DNA of 64,000 nucleotides from Flavobacterium frigidimaris (GCA_900129595.1 FQWG01000005.1:124001-188000); one strand, 5' to 3'. Positions 41,916 through 50,809 are shown, numbered from the stretch's first letter. A program made the numbers and translations. The notes: generated by a model not told the origin, from the sequence alone.

Positions 41916-43190
41916 TTAGTTTTGAAATTTTTTAAAGATTATACAGGCGTTTACATCCCCAAAACCAAAACTAGCTTTGGCAATGATATTCAGGTTGGTG
42001 TTTATGGTCTTAGAAGGCACTTTTGAAGCATCTATAAGGGCGGTGACTTCAGGATTCAGATCTTCGCAATTCAGGTTGCCAAATAAAAAACCTTCATGAA
42101 GCTGCAAAACTGCAGCAACACTCTCGATACTTCCGGCAGCACTAAGGCAATGGCCTGTCATACTTTTTAAAGAGTTAATAAACGGAAAATCATGGCCTTT
42201 TCGATTTAAGGCTTTCGTCCAGTTTTCTATTTCCAGACTGTCTTTTGTTGTGGCGGTAAGATGGCCGTTTATGGCATCAATATCATGTGCTGAAATACCG
42301 GCATTGTGGAGCGCATTTGTGATGCATCGCTGAACAGCAGTGCTGTTAGGGGCAGTCATGCTGCCGCTGCCGCGTTGTCCGCCGGAATTGACATTGCCGC
42401 CTATTATTTCGGCATAAATGGTTGCCCCGCGATCTAAGGCACTTTCTAAATCTTCAATAACTAATGCCCCGGCACCGCTTCCGGGTACAAATCCTGCCGC
42501 AGAAGCGCTCATTGGGCGAGAACCCTGCTCAGGATTATCGTTATAATTAGAACTGCACACACGAAGCGCATCAAATCCGGCCCAAATATAAGGACCGCTG
42601 TCTCCGGTACTTCCTGCCAGTATGCGCTTTGCCTGTCCGGATTCTATACGGTCGTACGCCATCATAATAGCTTCAGTTCCCGTTGCACAAGCAGACGAAT
42701 TGGTTGTTACCTGATTTCCAAGTCCCAGTTTACCGCCCAGATAAGCGCTAATGCCACTGTTCATGGTTTGCGCCACGACAGTACTGCCAAGTCTGCGTAC
42801 TTGTAGTTCGTCTATTTTATAAATGCTTTCGCGAAACTTATCAATTCCGGATGTTCCGGATCCAAAAATTGTTCCGCTGTCCCAATCAGGATTTTCGTTG
42901 ATTTCTATTGGTAATCCCGCATTCTTCCAGGCTTCGATACCTGCAATAACACCATATAAAATCCCAGTACTATTAAAGCCTCTTAACTCAAGTTCTGTAA
43001 AATATGCCAATTTTAGTTCCTCTGAGATCTGTGGCTGACCTGCGATCTGACAGGAGAATTGCAATTGCTGCAACTGAGCATCATGCCGAATTCCCGAAAT
43101 GCCATTTTTTAAAGAGTGGGTAAACGCAGGAATTCCAACCCCGTTTGGAGCCGCTACACCAAGTCCTGTTATGACAACTCTTTTGCTCAT
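41916..43190 (-). CDS. Beta-ketoacyl-ACP synthase (KAS II-like)
   Basis: A 424-residue condensing enzyme starting at the ATG at 43190, which overlaps the dehydratase stop by 4 bp; the frame is open further upstream but inside that gene. The thiolase-fold catalytic triad is intact: Cys168 (TTNSSACATG), His310 (INGHLTATTKDSLE, in place of the usual HGTGT) and His347 (KSMTGHCL). It would elongate an acyl chain on the cluster ACP. The unusual GHLTAT motif separates it from housekeeping FabF. Confidence 0.93.
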   Translation of the reverse strand: MSKRVVITGLGVAAPNGVGIPAFTHSLKNGISGIRHDAQLQQLQFSCQIAGQPQISEELKLAYFTELELRGFNSTGILYGVIAGIEAWKNAGLPIEINENPDWDSGTIFGSGTSGIDKFRESIYKIDELQVRRLGSTVVAQTMNSGISAYLGGKLGLGNQVTTNSSACATGTEAIMMAYDRIESGQAKRILAGSTGDSGPYIWAGFDALRVCSSNYNDNPEQGSRPMSASAAGFVPGSGAGALVIEDLESALDRGATIYAEIIGGNVNSGGQRGSGSMTAPNSTAVQRCITNALHNAGISAHDIDAINGHLTATTKDSLEIENWTKALNRKGHDFPFINSLKSMTGHCLSAAGSIESVAAVLQLHEGFLFGNLNCEDLNPEVTALIDASKVPSKTINTNLNIIAKASFGFGDVNACIIFKKFQN

Positions 43191-43624
43191 AATTTTGTCG
43201 TGATCATACCGGATAAAATGCCTTTGCAGACTTCTTGTCCGGCTTCGTTTTTCATTACCACATCGCATTTAAGCTTACCAAACCTGAAGAATAGTTTTTG
43301 CGATGTAACGGTTACTTTCTCATTAGGATAAACAGCTTTTAGAAATTGCATGTCTGCTGAAGTAAAAGCCACTACAGTATCTTTGTTAAACTTTTCCTTT
43401 AATAAAAAAATGCCAAGACAAACCATCCCAATCTGCGCCATAGTCTCGGTTAAGATAACTCCTGGAGTTACTGGATTATCTTTAAAATGACCTTTATAAA
43501 AATCAAGATCTTCTTTGTAAGTATAGGTTCCTGTTATTCCGTTTTCATCGACTTGCAATAACTCATCTACAAACAGAAAAGGTTTACTGTAAGGCAATTG
43601 TGCGATAATGTTGTTTAATTCCAT
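43187..43624 (-). CDS. 3-hydroxyacyl-ACP dehydratase (FabZ-like hotdog)
   Basis: A 145-residue hotdog-fold dehydratase. His46 in FYKGHFKDNPVTPGV and Glu60 in ILTETMAQIG are the catalytic pair, spaced as in FabZ. It would remove water from a 3-hydroxyacyl-ACP. There is no ketoreductase or enoyl reductase in the operon, so those steps must come from fatty acid synthesis or may be omitted, leaving an unsaturated chain. It sits 20 bp after the type III PKS gene and overlaps the ketosynthase gene by 4 bp. Confidence 0.9.
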   Translation of the reverse strand: MELNNIIAQLPYSKPFLFVDELLQVDENGITGTYTYKEDLDFYKGHFKDNPVTPGVILTETMAQIGMVCLGIFLLKEKFNKDTVVAFTSADMQFLKAVYPNEKVTVTSQKLFFRFGKLKCDVVMKNEAGQEVCKGILSGMITTKL

Positions 43625-43643
43625 ATTTTATATTTTTTAATAA

Positions 43644-44696
43644 TTACCATTGTAGTAAAACCCGTTGTGCCGAAAATCCCGGTCCAAAACTAAGCATCAG
43701 TCCTTTTTCTCCTGACTGTGGTTTTTCGTCCATAATACTTTCTAAAACGTACAAAACCGTCGCACTCGACATATTGCCATACTCTTTAAGTACTTCTTTA
43801 GTATGAGTGATGTTTTTGCCTAAACCTGAGAACAGTGACTCGACAGTAGTTACTATTTTTTTTCCTCCTGGATGAAAGATCATGTGGTCGATATCCTGAA
43901 TTTCTAAATTGTTTTTTTGCAGGAACGGGTGAATGATATCACCAAAATGCGATGCGATTGTATCGGGAACTTCAATGTCTAATACCATTTGCAAACCTGT
44001 ATTGGTAAGCTTAAATCCCATCATGTGTTCAGCATCATAAAAGTGGTACATTTCCTCGTCGATTATTTCGGGTCCATCATCATCTGCATGCGAAGACAGA
44101 AGGCAGCAAGCAGCTCCGTCACCAAAAATAGCGGCGCTGACAATATTAGGCATCGAAAAATCATTGAGCTGAAATGTTGCCGTTGGCGATTCTACTGCGA
44201 TAATCGCGGCACGCTTACCGGGATTAGCTTGAAGGAAATTTTTAGCATAGATGATGCCTGATATTCCCGCTGCACAACCCATTTCGGTTACAGGAAGCCG
44301 GACGATGTCCTGTCTTAATTTCATTTTATTGATCAGATAAGCATCTAAAGACGGAATCATAATTCCGGTACAGCTTACCGTAATAATATAGTCAAGACTT
44401 TGGGGATCCCAGTTTGCTTTGGCAAGTGCTTTATTGAGTACCTGTTCGCCTAAAATAATAACCTCACGGCTGTAAATATCATTTTTATCTTCAAACGAAG
44501 TTGCTGTAAATACTTCCGCTGGATCCATTATAGAATAGCGTTTGTCTACGGCCGCACCTTCAAAAATTTTCTTTACTTTTTTTATAAAACGCTCGTCCTG
44601 TCCCTGCAGCCATCCGTCCAGTAATGGAAGAATATCTGCCGTTGTACGCGAATATTTGGGAAGTTGCTTTGCAACTGTATTAATTTTTACACTCAT
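43644..44696 (-). CDS. Type III polyketide synthase
   Basis: A 350-residue chalcone/stilbene-synthase-type enzyme. The triad is Cys141 (TEMGCAAGISG), His275 (FHPGGKKIV) and Asn308 (EYGNMSSATVLYVLE); the C-terminal GLMLSFGPGFSAQRVLLQW is the usual GFGPG block. Bacterial relatives take a long-chain acyl starter and malonyl-CoA to make alkylresorcinols or alkylpyrones (ArsB/ArsC, SrsA, PKS18). In this operon the starter may come from the cluster's own ACP. It overlaps the methyltransferase by 4 bp. Confidence 0.95.
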   Translation of the reverse strand: MSVKINTVAKQLPKYSRTTADILPLLDGWLQGQDERFIKKVKKIFEGAAVDKRYSIMDPAEVFTATSFEDKNDIYSREVIILGEQVLNKALAKANWDPQSLDYIITVSCTGIMIPSLDAYLINKMKLRQDIVRLPVTEMGCAAGISGIIYAKNFLQANPGKRAAIIAVESPTATFQLNDFSMPNIVSAAIFGDGAACCLLSSHADDDGPEIIDEEMYHFYDAEHMMGFKLTNTGLQMVLDIEVPDTIASHFGDIIHPFLQKNNLEIQDIDHMIFHPGGKKIVTTVESLFSGLGKNITHTKEVLKEYGNMSSATVLYVLESIMDEKPQSGEKGLMLSFGPGFSAQRVLLQW

Positions 44697-45406
44697 TTTT
44701 TAGCAATTATCCATTGGTAACGAAAAGCCCATTTCCAGTTTATGGTATAGTTTTTTAAATTCAGTTTTTTAGAGAAGTCCTCCAGTTCCTTTTTCTTGAA
44801 TCCTCTCAAAATAGAGATAAGTCCATCTTCGCGGGACATTTTATTCAAATTAAAAACCGTACATATTTTTTCAAAAAGGCGGTATGCTAATTTACTACGA
44901 TGCAGATCATTGATAATTACGCCAATTCTGGCATTGTTATTAAAGGTAGTAATTATATCTAATATTTGTTCGTTAGAAAAATGGTGCAGGGTTAAGGTAC
45001 ATAAAACGATATCATAATGTAATGCATTAAAATCATCATTAAAAATATCGACACACTGATATTCGATATTAGGAAATTCATTCGATAATGATTTTGCATA
45101 ATTTATGGTATAAGCATTGGCATCTATACCTATAAGCTTGAAATTAAGCTTGTTTTTTTGTCCGTATTGCGCGAGCATGCGCAACATGTCGCCATTACCG
45201 CACCCTATATCAGCAATTACTATTGGTTGATTTGTATCGGTTTTTCTTAATAATATTTTCAGTCCATGAAGCGTGAGTTTGTTACCGCCTAAGAGCCTGT
45301 TAATACTCGCAATTTTATCCAATGCATCGCGTAACTCTTTTCCCTGAAGAAAAAAATCATCCATGATCTCGATTTCCTGTGTTCTGTATTTTGTGTTTAC
45401 GACCAT
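44693..45406 (-). CDS. Class I SAM-dependent methyltransferase
   Basis: A 237-residue methyltransferase with SAM motif I VIADIGCGNGDMLRML, an acidic strand 2 (LIGIDANAYTI) and motif LCTLTLHHFSNEQ. A C-terminal basic segment follows. By its position between the FAD oxidoreductase and the type III PKS it should methylate a polyketide hydroxyl or ring carbon, like SrsB in the Streptomyces phenolic lipid pathway. It starts directly after the oxidoreductase stop and overlaps the PKS start by 4 bp. Confidence 0.9.
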   Translation of the reverse strand: MVVNTKYRTQEIEIMDDFFLQGKELRDALDKIASINRLLGGNKLTLHGLKILLRKTDTNQPIVIADIGCGNGDMLRMLAQYGQKNKLNFKLIGIDANAYTINYAKSLSNEFPNIEYQCVDIFNDDFNALHYDIVLCTLTLHHFSNEQILDIITTFNNNARIGVIINDLHRSKLAYRLFEKICTVFNLNKMSREDGLISILRGFKKKELEDFSKKLNLKNYTINWKWAFRYQWIIAKK

Positions 45407-46534
45407 TTAATTGATTGCTATAGGTTTGCCGTGGGTTTGTTTGATTATCGCAGGCAGTAACATCGGAAGTGCTGCTGTTATGGCGACAAGGGCATTTGTG
45501 ATGGTTTTTTTTCGTAATATTTTTGCCAAAATCCTTCCCATAAACAAACGTTTGCCAAAATGTCGTTGCCATTGTTGCTGATAGCTTTTTTCTAATATTT
45601 CTCTGGATGGTATTGTACCCGAGTAATAATCGAGCACCAGTTCTGATGCTATTTTTGCACTGTGAATTGCCATTGCCATTCCGTTACCGCATAAGGGGTG
45701 AATAAGTCCTGCAGTATCGCCCATCATCAGTATATGATTTTCGATGGCTTGTTTTTGATCAAAAGAGATTTGGCTTATTGTTAGCGGTTTATCAAAAAGA
45801 AGCGTGCTGTTCTCTAAAATGGTTTTTAGCTGTTTGTTTTTATAAAGTACATTACGCTGGTATTCTTCAATATTTTTATATTGTTTGAAAGTTGTATAAT
45901 CTGCGAGATAACAAATGTTTATGATGTCGTTTTCTACTTTGGAAACGCCGCAATAACCGCCGTTGAAATTATGCAGTGCAACAACATCATTCTCAAATTT
46001 TCCGTTATAATGCGCTTTAACCGCTAGCCAGGGTGACTTTTTATTAAAAAACTCACGTGATAATACTTGATCGATATTAGATCGTTTTCCAAAAGCACCC
46101 AATACTATTTTTGAGAATAAAATTTGCTGCGGTGTTGTTATTGTAAACAGGTCATTATCGAAAGAAACATCAGTAACCATTTCCTTAATGACGATACAGC
46201 CGTTTGTTATTGCTTTTTGATATAAAAAATTATCCAGTTGATACCTGCTGATACCAAAACCACCCAACGGAAGATTTGCGGAAGCAACCTTTCCTTTAGA
46301 AGTACTGAACTCAAATTTAGTAATATGTGTAGGATGTAATTTAGAGATATCAATATCAAGCCATTTAAGATAAGGCAGGATTTCGTTCGAAATATATTCG
46401 CCACACACTTTGTGACGCGGATAAGATGATTTTTCTATTAATGTTACTTTTAATCCTTTCTCAGACAGATGTAAGGCACCTGCCAAACCAGCAAGACCGC
46501 CGCCAATAATCACAACATCTGAATTTGTTTTCAT
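45407..46534 (-). CDS. FAD-dependent oxidoreductase (geranylgeranyl reductase/PHBH-like)
   Basis: A 375-residue flavoprotein from the ATG at 46534 (a TTG three codons upstream is possible). The FAD-binding Rossmann motif is VVIIGGGLAGLAGALHLSEKG, followed by KSSYPRHKVCGEYIS and the GD motif GDTAGLIHPLCGNGMAMAIHSA, typical of the group containing geranylgeranyl reductases and aromatic hydroxylases. The C-terminus has a hydrophobic helix (ALVAITAALPMLLPAI) that may bind membrane. First gene of the PKS operon; SrsC is the comparable flavoprotein in the Streptomyces srs operon. Confidence 0.9.
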   Translation of the reverse strand: MKTNSDVVIIGGGLAGLAGALHLSEKGLKVTLIEKSSYPRHKVCGEYISNEILPYLKWLDIDISKLHPTHITKFEFSTSKGKVASANLPLGGFGISRYQLDNFLYQKAITNGCIVIKEMVTDVSFDNDLFTITTPQQILFSKIVLGAFGKRSNIDQVLSREFFNKKSPWLAVKAHYNGKFENDVVALHNFNGGYCGVSKVENDIINICYLADYTTFKQYKNIEEYQRNVLYKNKQLKTILENSTLLFDKPLTISQISFDQKQAIENHILMMGDTAGLIHPLCGNGMAMAIHSAKIASELVLDYYSGTIPSREILEKSYQQQWQRHFGKRLFMGRILAKILRKKTITNALVAITAALPMLLPAIIKQTHGKPIAIN

Positions 46535-46711
46535 ACTAAGCAATTTAGCTATTATATCTCAAATAGTGCGTATATATTGTTAAAATTACTTCGATTTATT
46601 AGTAAAGAAATAGGTTCGCAACACAATTGTTTACTACAAAGATCATAAAGAGTGTTCCTTTTAAATTACATAATTTTAAGTGTTACTTATAGAATTACAG
46701 TATGAAAATAA

Positions 46712-46742
46712 AAAAACGGGAAGCATGAACTTTCCCGTTTTT
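46712..46742 (-). terminator. Terminator between the DoxX-like gene and the PKS operon
   Basis: An 11-bp perfect stem (AAAAACGGGAA / TTCCCGTTTTT) with a 9-nt loop, 11 bp after the DoxX-like stop and upstream of the FAD oxidoreductase gene. It marks the 5' limit of the PKS operon at about 46.7 kb. Confidence 0.85.
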
Positions 46743-46752
46743 AATAGTGTTA

Positions 46753-47757
46753 TTATAAATGTGCCGTCCAGACCAGACCGCTTATATCGGTTAGCGTTAG
46801 CGTATAATGCTCATTGTGAAGGTCTGATTTATCAACTATCGGAATTTTGATGGTTGCTTTTGCTCCAAGTGGAATGATAAGACTATGCGCGCCGGGTTTA
46901 ATCTTTGCTACATAGTGATTTTTGATAATTTGCGGAGACAATTTAGACAAATCACTTCCATTCAATTGCAGAAGGTATTTTCCGGAAACATCCTGAAGAG
47001 AAATCCCAATCAGGAACGAACCATAAACATCAACTCCTTCTACACGAAAAACATCAAAACTCATTTGGTTATTCTCCATTTTTAAGTTGCTGATTTCAAG
47101 TTTAGGTTTTACGGATTTATTATGCAGAGTTCCAAAAACTCCTCCGTGAAAATATTGATTGGTAAATAAAGTCATACCTATAATAAAAGTAACTACAACC
47201 AAAAGAATTCTTTTGTACGGAAGCAAGTTTAATTCTCCTGAACCCAATATTTTAAACCATTTTGTTTGAGTAAAACGAAAGTTTTTCTGCATGAGATAAG
47301 CATCTAGAGAAAGATAACTGCTTCCCGTTAGAAACAGTGTAAATCCGGAAGCCAGTCCTAAAATTCCAATTTGCCATTCGTCTAAACATGTTGTTCCGAT
47401 CCAGCCCGAAGCCAGTAAAATACCAAATGCCAATAAGAAAATCCCAACGCTCATAAGACGGGTAAAAAGTCCCAGGATCATTGCCAGACCAACAATTCCT
47501 TCAATGATAGTAAAAGCCACCATGTTGATCCATAAGGCATCAGGATGTGTAACTAAGTATTCGATAAGGGGTTTTATTCCCAATGCATTAGGTAAAAAAT
47601 GATTGAATTTTTCTCCGATATAACCGGCTTCTTCCGGAATTAATTTGTTTTCGAGAATAAGTCGCCTCCAAAAGGCCGAAAAATAAGTCCAGCCCACTAC
47701 CAGACGCAAGGCTAAAGCAGCTATAGAAGCGGCATTAAAAGTTTTTTGATGTTGCAT
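46753..47757 (-). CDS. DoxX/DoxD-like membrane protein (TQO small-subunit type)
   Basis: A 334-residue membrane protein. The N-terminal half has about four hydrophobic helices with LALRLVVGWTYFSAFWRRL and LFTRLMSVGIFLLAFG, the DoxX/DoxD signature; after another helix (residues ~183-200) comes a soluble domain like DoxA (EISNLKMENNQMSFDVFRVEGVDVYGSFLIGISLQD). This DoxD+DoxA fusion corresponds to thiosulfate:quinone oxidoreductase annotations, but many members are of unknown function. It is separated from the PKS operon by a terminator and is followed upstream by a small exported protein gene on the same strand. Confidence 0.82.
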   Translation of the reverse strand: MQHQKTFNAASIAALALRLVVGWTYFSAFWRRLILENKLIPEEAGYIGEKFNHFLPNALGIKPLIEYLVTHPDALWINMVAFTIIEGIVGLAMILGLFTRLMSVGIFLLAFGILLASGWIGTTCLDEWQIGILGLASGFTLFLTGSSYLSLDAYLMQKNFRFTQTKWFKILGSGELNLLPYKRILLVVVTFIIGMTLFTNQYFHGGVFGTLHNKSVKPKLEISNLKMENNQMSFDVFRVEGVDVYGSFLIGISLQDVSGKYLLQLNGSDLSKLSPQIIKNHYVAKIKPGAHSLIIPLGAKATIKIPIVDKSDLHNEHYTLTLTDISGLVWTAHL

Positions 47758-47787
47758 TTTATAAAATTTTAAAAATAATAAATTGTT

Positions 47788-48204
47788 TTAAGCAAGATGT
47801 GAAACAACTCGCGGGGCAATTTTTAGATTTTTAAAGACTATAAATAAAGCAGGATAATTAATAGAACTCTTCTCGAATTCGAAAGCAGGGTGAATTTGTA
47901 ATTTAGCAGTAACTGAATTTTTCTGTACCTGAAAATGAAACATTGCTAATCCCGGAACTATTGGCACCTGAGGGATTGAAAAAGATTTCTTGAAACTCGT
48001 ATTCTTATGAAGAATATTAGCAGTACAAGATCCCTGAACAGGCAGGGAAGTCAGGCTTTTTTGAGAAATTTCTACAACTCCTATTCCGGCAAAATGCAGT
48101 ACAGATTTTTTGACGTGACAATTAGAAAAAGCGTACACCAAAGCCACAACCAGCAAAAGCTGTTTAAGATAACTAAAAAGAGTGGCCGGGTTTTTTAATT
48201 TCAT
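47788..48204 (-). CDS. Small exported protein of unknown function
   Basis: A 138-residue protein from the ATG at 48204 (a GTG at 48231 would add nine residues). An N-terminal helix KQLLLVVALVYAFSNC could be a signal peptide or lipobox. It then has two short hydrophobic segments and no motif I recognise. Thirty bp from the DoxX-like gene, so probably co-transcribed and possibly a partner of it. Confidence 0.65.
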   Translation of the reverse strand: MKLKNPATLFSYLKQLLLVVALVYAFSNCHVKKSVLHFAGIGVVEISQKSLTSLPVQGSCTANILHKNTSFKKSFSIPQVPIVPGLAMFHFQVQKNSVTAKLQIHPAFEFEKSSINYPALFIVFKNLKIAPRVVSHLA

Positions 48205-48306
48205 TTCATAAAAATAGTATTTAAAAAACACTTTTGCCTCTTTTTACAAAACGTTAACAACATTAATTTCGGTTATGTATCAATTAAATTAGAAAAAACA
48301 GATCCG

Positions 48307-48314
48307 TATATTTG
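48307..48314 (+). promoter_or_regulatory. -7 element before a small open frame
   Basis: TATATTTG matches TAnnTTTG exactly, 6 bp before the ATG at 48320. It would make the mRNA nearly leaderless if this frame is used. Confidence 0.4.
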
Positions 48315-48319
48315 GATTT

Positions 48320-48451
48320 ATGAGGTGGTTTATAAATCGTTTTATATGGTATAAAATGCTAATCGCCTTTGTTTTGAGCGCGTGTGTTTTTGTTGTGTTT
48401 AAGATATTTATCGTATTAGGAGAAGATATCATTTCCGGTATTTTACGCTAG
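48320..48451 (+). CDS. Possible 43-residue membrane peptide
   Basis: ATG to TAG, 43 residues: MRWFINRFIWYKMLIAFVLS, then a hydrophobic stretch (ACVFVVFKIFIVLGE). One transmembrane helix with positively charged N-terminus, the usual inside-positive layout. Preceded by an exact -7 element. No homologue is known to me; it could be a small membrane protein or chance. Confidence 0.35.
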   Translation: MRWFINRFIWYKMLIAFVLSACVFVVFKIFIVLGEDIISGILR

Positions 48452-48623
48452 TACTGTAATAATGATTATATTTATTGTAAGATAAGTTTACCAATAGACG
48501 ATATGAATAGTCTTTAAGGTAAAATGCGCTGCTTAGAGTAATCGGACCGAAGATTCAGTAATGAATTTATCTTCAAGTTATAGTACAAGCGAGCAGCAAT
48601 AATTAATTAAAAACTTTATCGTT

Positions 48624-49727
48624 ATGAAATTTTTAAAATCTTACGTATTTGTATTTTGTATTTTGTTTTCATGGGCACACAGTAATGCGCAGGATTTAAA
48701 ACCTGGATTTGATAAGGCAGAATACAGAGAATTGATTTATATCGCTACTCAGTCGACTGAATCTCCGGAAAAAGCAAAAACAATTCCCCAGCCGGAACAT
48801 TCAAAATTAGTCTACAGAAGCAAACCGATTGGTTTAGACAATCTTTGGGAATTATGGCTCAAAGACCGAAATACAGCTGTATTATGTACCAGAGGAACTA
48901 CTGAAAAAAGCGAAAGCTGGCTTGCAAATCTTTATGCGGCAATGACTCCGGCGAAAGGCGAACTGAAAATCTCCAGCACAGACACTTTTCGATACGAATT
49001 ATCAACCAATAAAAATGCCGCGGTTCATACAGGTTATCTTTTAAGTACTGCATTTATTTCTAAAGAAATGGTGCCAAAAATTGATTCCTGTTACAAAGCA
49101 GGAATCAAAAATTTCCTGATTATGGGACATAGTCAGGGCGGAGGTATAAGTTATTTACTAACGGCTCATTTTTATAATTTGCAAAATAGGGGAGTTTTGC
49201 CGGCTGATATCCGTTTTAAGACCTATTGCAGTGCAGCCCCTAAACCCGGAAATTTATATTTTGCTTATGATTACGAAAATCAAACCCAAAATGGCTGGGC
49301 GTATAATGTGGTGAGCGCTGTAGACTGGGTACCTCAAACGCCTTTTTCAGTCGAAATGCCGGATGATTTACCTGTTGTTAGTCCAATTGCAATGCTTGAG
49401 GAAACAATAAAAAAGCAAACCTTCTTTAAGAGAATGTTCCTCAATATGGTGTATGGCAAGTTAACGAATCCATCGCTTAAGACGGTTAAGACGTATCAAA
49501 AATTGTTAGGTCAGCAAATGGCAAAAAGGGTACAAAAAATTCTGCCGGAGTTTGTAGCGCCTAAATTTTACAATAGCAATAATTATGTTCGCACAGGCAA
49601 TACAATTGTCCTTTATCCCAATGATAATGATGAGAATTATTATAAAAAATTTCCCAATGAGAGTAAAGATTTAATGATTCATCACTCTTTTCCGCCCTAT
49701 TTGTATCTTCTGGATCAGCTTAAATAA
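48624..49727 (+). CDS. Secreted lipase-like alpha/beta hydrolase (class 3 type)
   Basis: A 367-residue exported protein with signal peptide (residues 1-22, cleaved after SNAQ) and a class-3-lipase fold: the nucleophile elbow is GHSQGGG (S170), preceded by VLCTRGTTEKSESW, and the Asp and His are likely in SAVDWVPQTPF and the C-terminal HHSFPPY. It would act on lipids or esters outside the cytoplasm. It has its own upstream region and a terminator at 49734, so is monocistronic. Confidence 0.85.
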   Translation: MKFLKSYVFVFCILFSWAHSNAQDLKPGFDKAEYRELIYIATQSTESPEKAKTIPQPEHSKLVYRSKPIGLDNLWELWLKDRNTAVLCTRGTTEKSESWLANLYAAMTPAKGELKISSTDTFRYELSTNKNAAVHTGYLLSTAFISKEMVPKIDSCYKAGIKNFLIMGHSQGGGISYLLTAHFYNLQNRGVLPADIRFKTYCSAAPKPGNLYFAYDYENQTQNGWAYNVVSAVDWVPQTPFSVEMPDDLPVVSPIAMLEETIKKQTFFKRMFLNMVYGKLTNPSLKTVKTYQKLLGQQMAKRVQKILPEFVAPKFYNSNNYVRTGNTIVLYPNDNDENYYKKFPNESKDLMIHHSFPPYLYLLDQLK

Positions 49728-49733
49728 GTTAAT

Positions 49734-49772
49734 AAAAAACAGTATAATGGTATTTCAATTATGCTGTTTTTT
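49734..49772 (+). terminator. Terminator of the lipase gene
   Basis: A 15-bp stem with one mismatch (AAAAAACAGTATAAT / ATTATGCTGTTTTTT), followed by further T residues. Confidence 0.8.
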
Positions 49773-50019
49773 TTGTGTTTTATTTTTTTAGAAAATTACA
49801 ATATACCACATTGATTAAAAGGCATGATGATTTCATAATTAAAAGTTAAGATTACTGTTTTTTGAGATTATCTCTTTTTTGTTAAAAAATTTTAGAATAA
49901 AATTTCTGTTCTTTGTGCAGTAAATTTTATAAAAAAAAGTAACAAAGTCTAAGTTTTAGCGACCAATTCAAAGCACATCAATATTAGATTATTTAAGAAG
50001 AATCATCGTATTTACGTTT

Positions 50020-50541
50020 ATGGACAACAGGAAGTTTATTTTAAGTTTGAAAAAAGGTAATGAGGCTTCTTTCAAAGAAGTGTATCTCAATTACTATGAC
50101 AAACTGATAAACATTGCCAAACGTTTTGATTTTACTGTTCTGACTCCGCAGGACTTTGTTCAGGAAACTTTTCTAAGATTATATAATAAAAGGGAATTAC
50201 TTAACGAAGACGTTTTATTCGATAAACAATTGTTTACCATCTGCAAGAATATCATTCTCAATCACGTCAACAGAGAGAATAAGATAATTCAGCTTGATCC
50301 GGAGTTTGAAAAAATGGAATCTGAAGATACAGAAACCATAATTTTTGAAGAAAGAAGAGAAAAGTTATATCATTTTATCAATTTGCTTCCCGAGCAGCAA
50401 CAAAAAATATTTACTTTACATAAACTGGAAAGCCTTAGTTACAAGGAGATTGCAGCAATTACAGACCTTTCTGAAAAAACAATTGCCAATCATATTTACC
50501 TTGCCAGTAAATTTATTAGAAAAAAAATCGAAGATCATTAG
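50020..50541 (+). CDS. ECF-type RNA polymerase sigma factor
   Basis: A 173-residue extracytoplasmic-function sigma factor with region 2 (YYDKLINIAKRFDFTVLTPQDFVQETFLRLYNKRELL) and region 4 (LLPEQQQKIFTLHKLESLSYKEIAAITDLSEKTIANHIYLASKFIRKKI). It belongs to the Bacteroidota FecI-like group. The anti-sigma factor (FecR) lies downstream after a small gene, followed by a TonB receptor, so it probably responds to ligand binding at that receptor. Confidence 0.93.
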   Translation: MDNRKFILSLKKGNEASFKEVYLNYYDKLINIAKRFDFTVLTPQDFVQETFLRLYNKRELLNEDVLFDKQLFTICKNIILNHVNRENKIIQLDPEFEKMESEDTETIIFEERREKLYHFINLLPEQQQKIFTLHKLESLSYKEIAAITDLSEKTIANHIYLASKFIRKKIEDH

Positions 50542-50587
50542 GAACTTTTGTGTTCTCGTTTGTTATCTCTATAAACGCAAACATAAA

Positions 50588-50797
50588 ATGTATATTGAAT
50601 CTTATAAAACGGATGTGAAAACAAATGAAGACGCAAAATTTATTGTAGTGCTTCTGCAGTTTATTATTTCTGATTGTATAATGAATTTTGATCAGGAGAA
50701 TCACGATCTTATTCTAAGGATCAAAACCAACAGGGATATAAAAGAAATGGTTTATGGTGTTTTTAATAAGCAGGGATTTTGCTGTCAAAAAATATAA
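50588..50797 (+). CDS. Small conserved protein between sigma factor and FecR
   Basis: A 69-residue protein starting MYIESYKTDVKTNEDAKFI and continuing NFDQENHDLILRIKTNRD. The pattern (x-K-T-D-V-K-T... then DxEDxDxILRI) resembles small HMA-like ferredoxin-fold proteins lacking the metal cysteines that I have seen in Bacteroidota, so I think it is real. It starts 46 bp after the sigma gene and ends 12 bp before FecR; a longer frame-mate starting at 50345 overlaps the sigma gene and is not credible. Confidence 0.6.
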   Translation: MYIESYKTDVKTNEDAKFIVVLLQFIISDCIMNFDQENHDLILRIKTNRDIKEMVYGVFNKQGFCCQKI

Positions 50798-50809
50798 AGC
50801 TTCAAAGAC

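Noticed and set aside
43191..43268. 26-residue N-terminal extension of the ketosynthase
   Set aside because: It lies inside the dehydratase gene; the MSKRVVITGLG start at 43190 with its 4-bp overlap fits the family.
50345..50797. 150-codon frame overlapping the sigma factor
   Set aside because: Its first half is a shadow of the sigma gene; only the part from 50588 looks protein-like.
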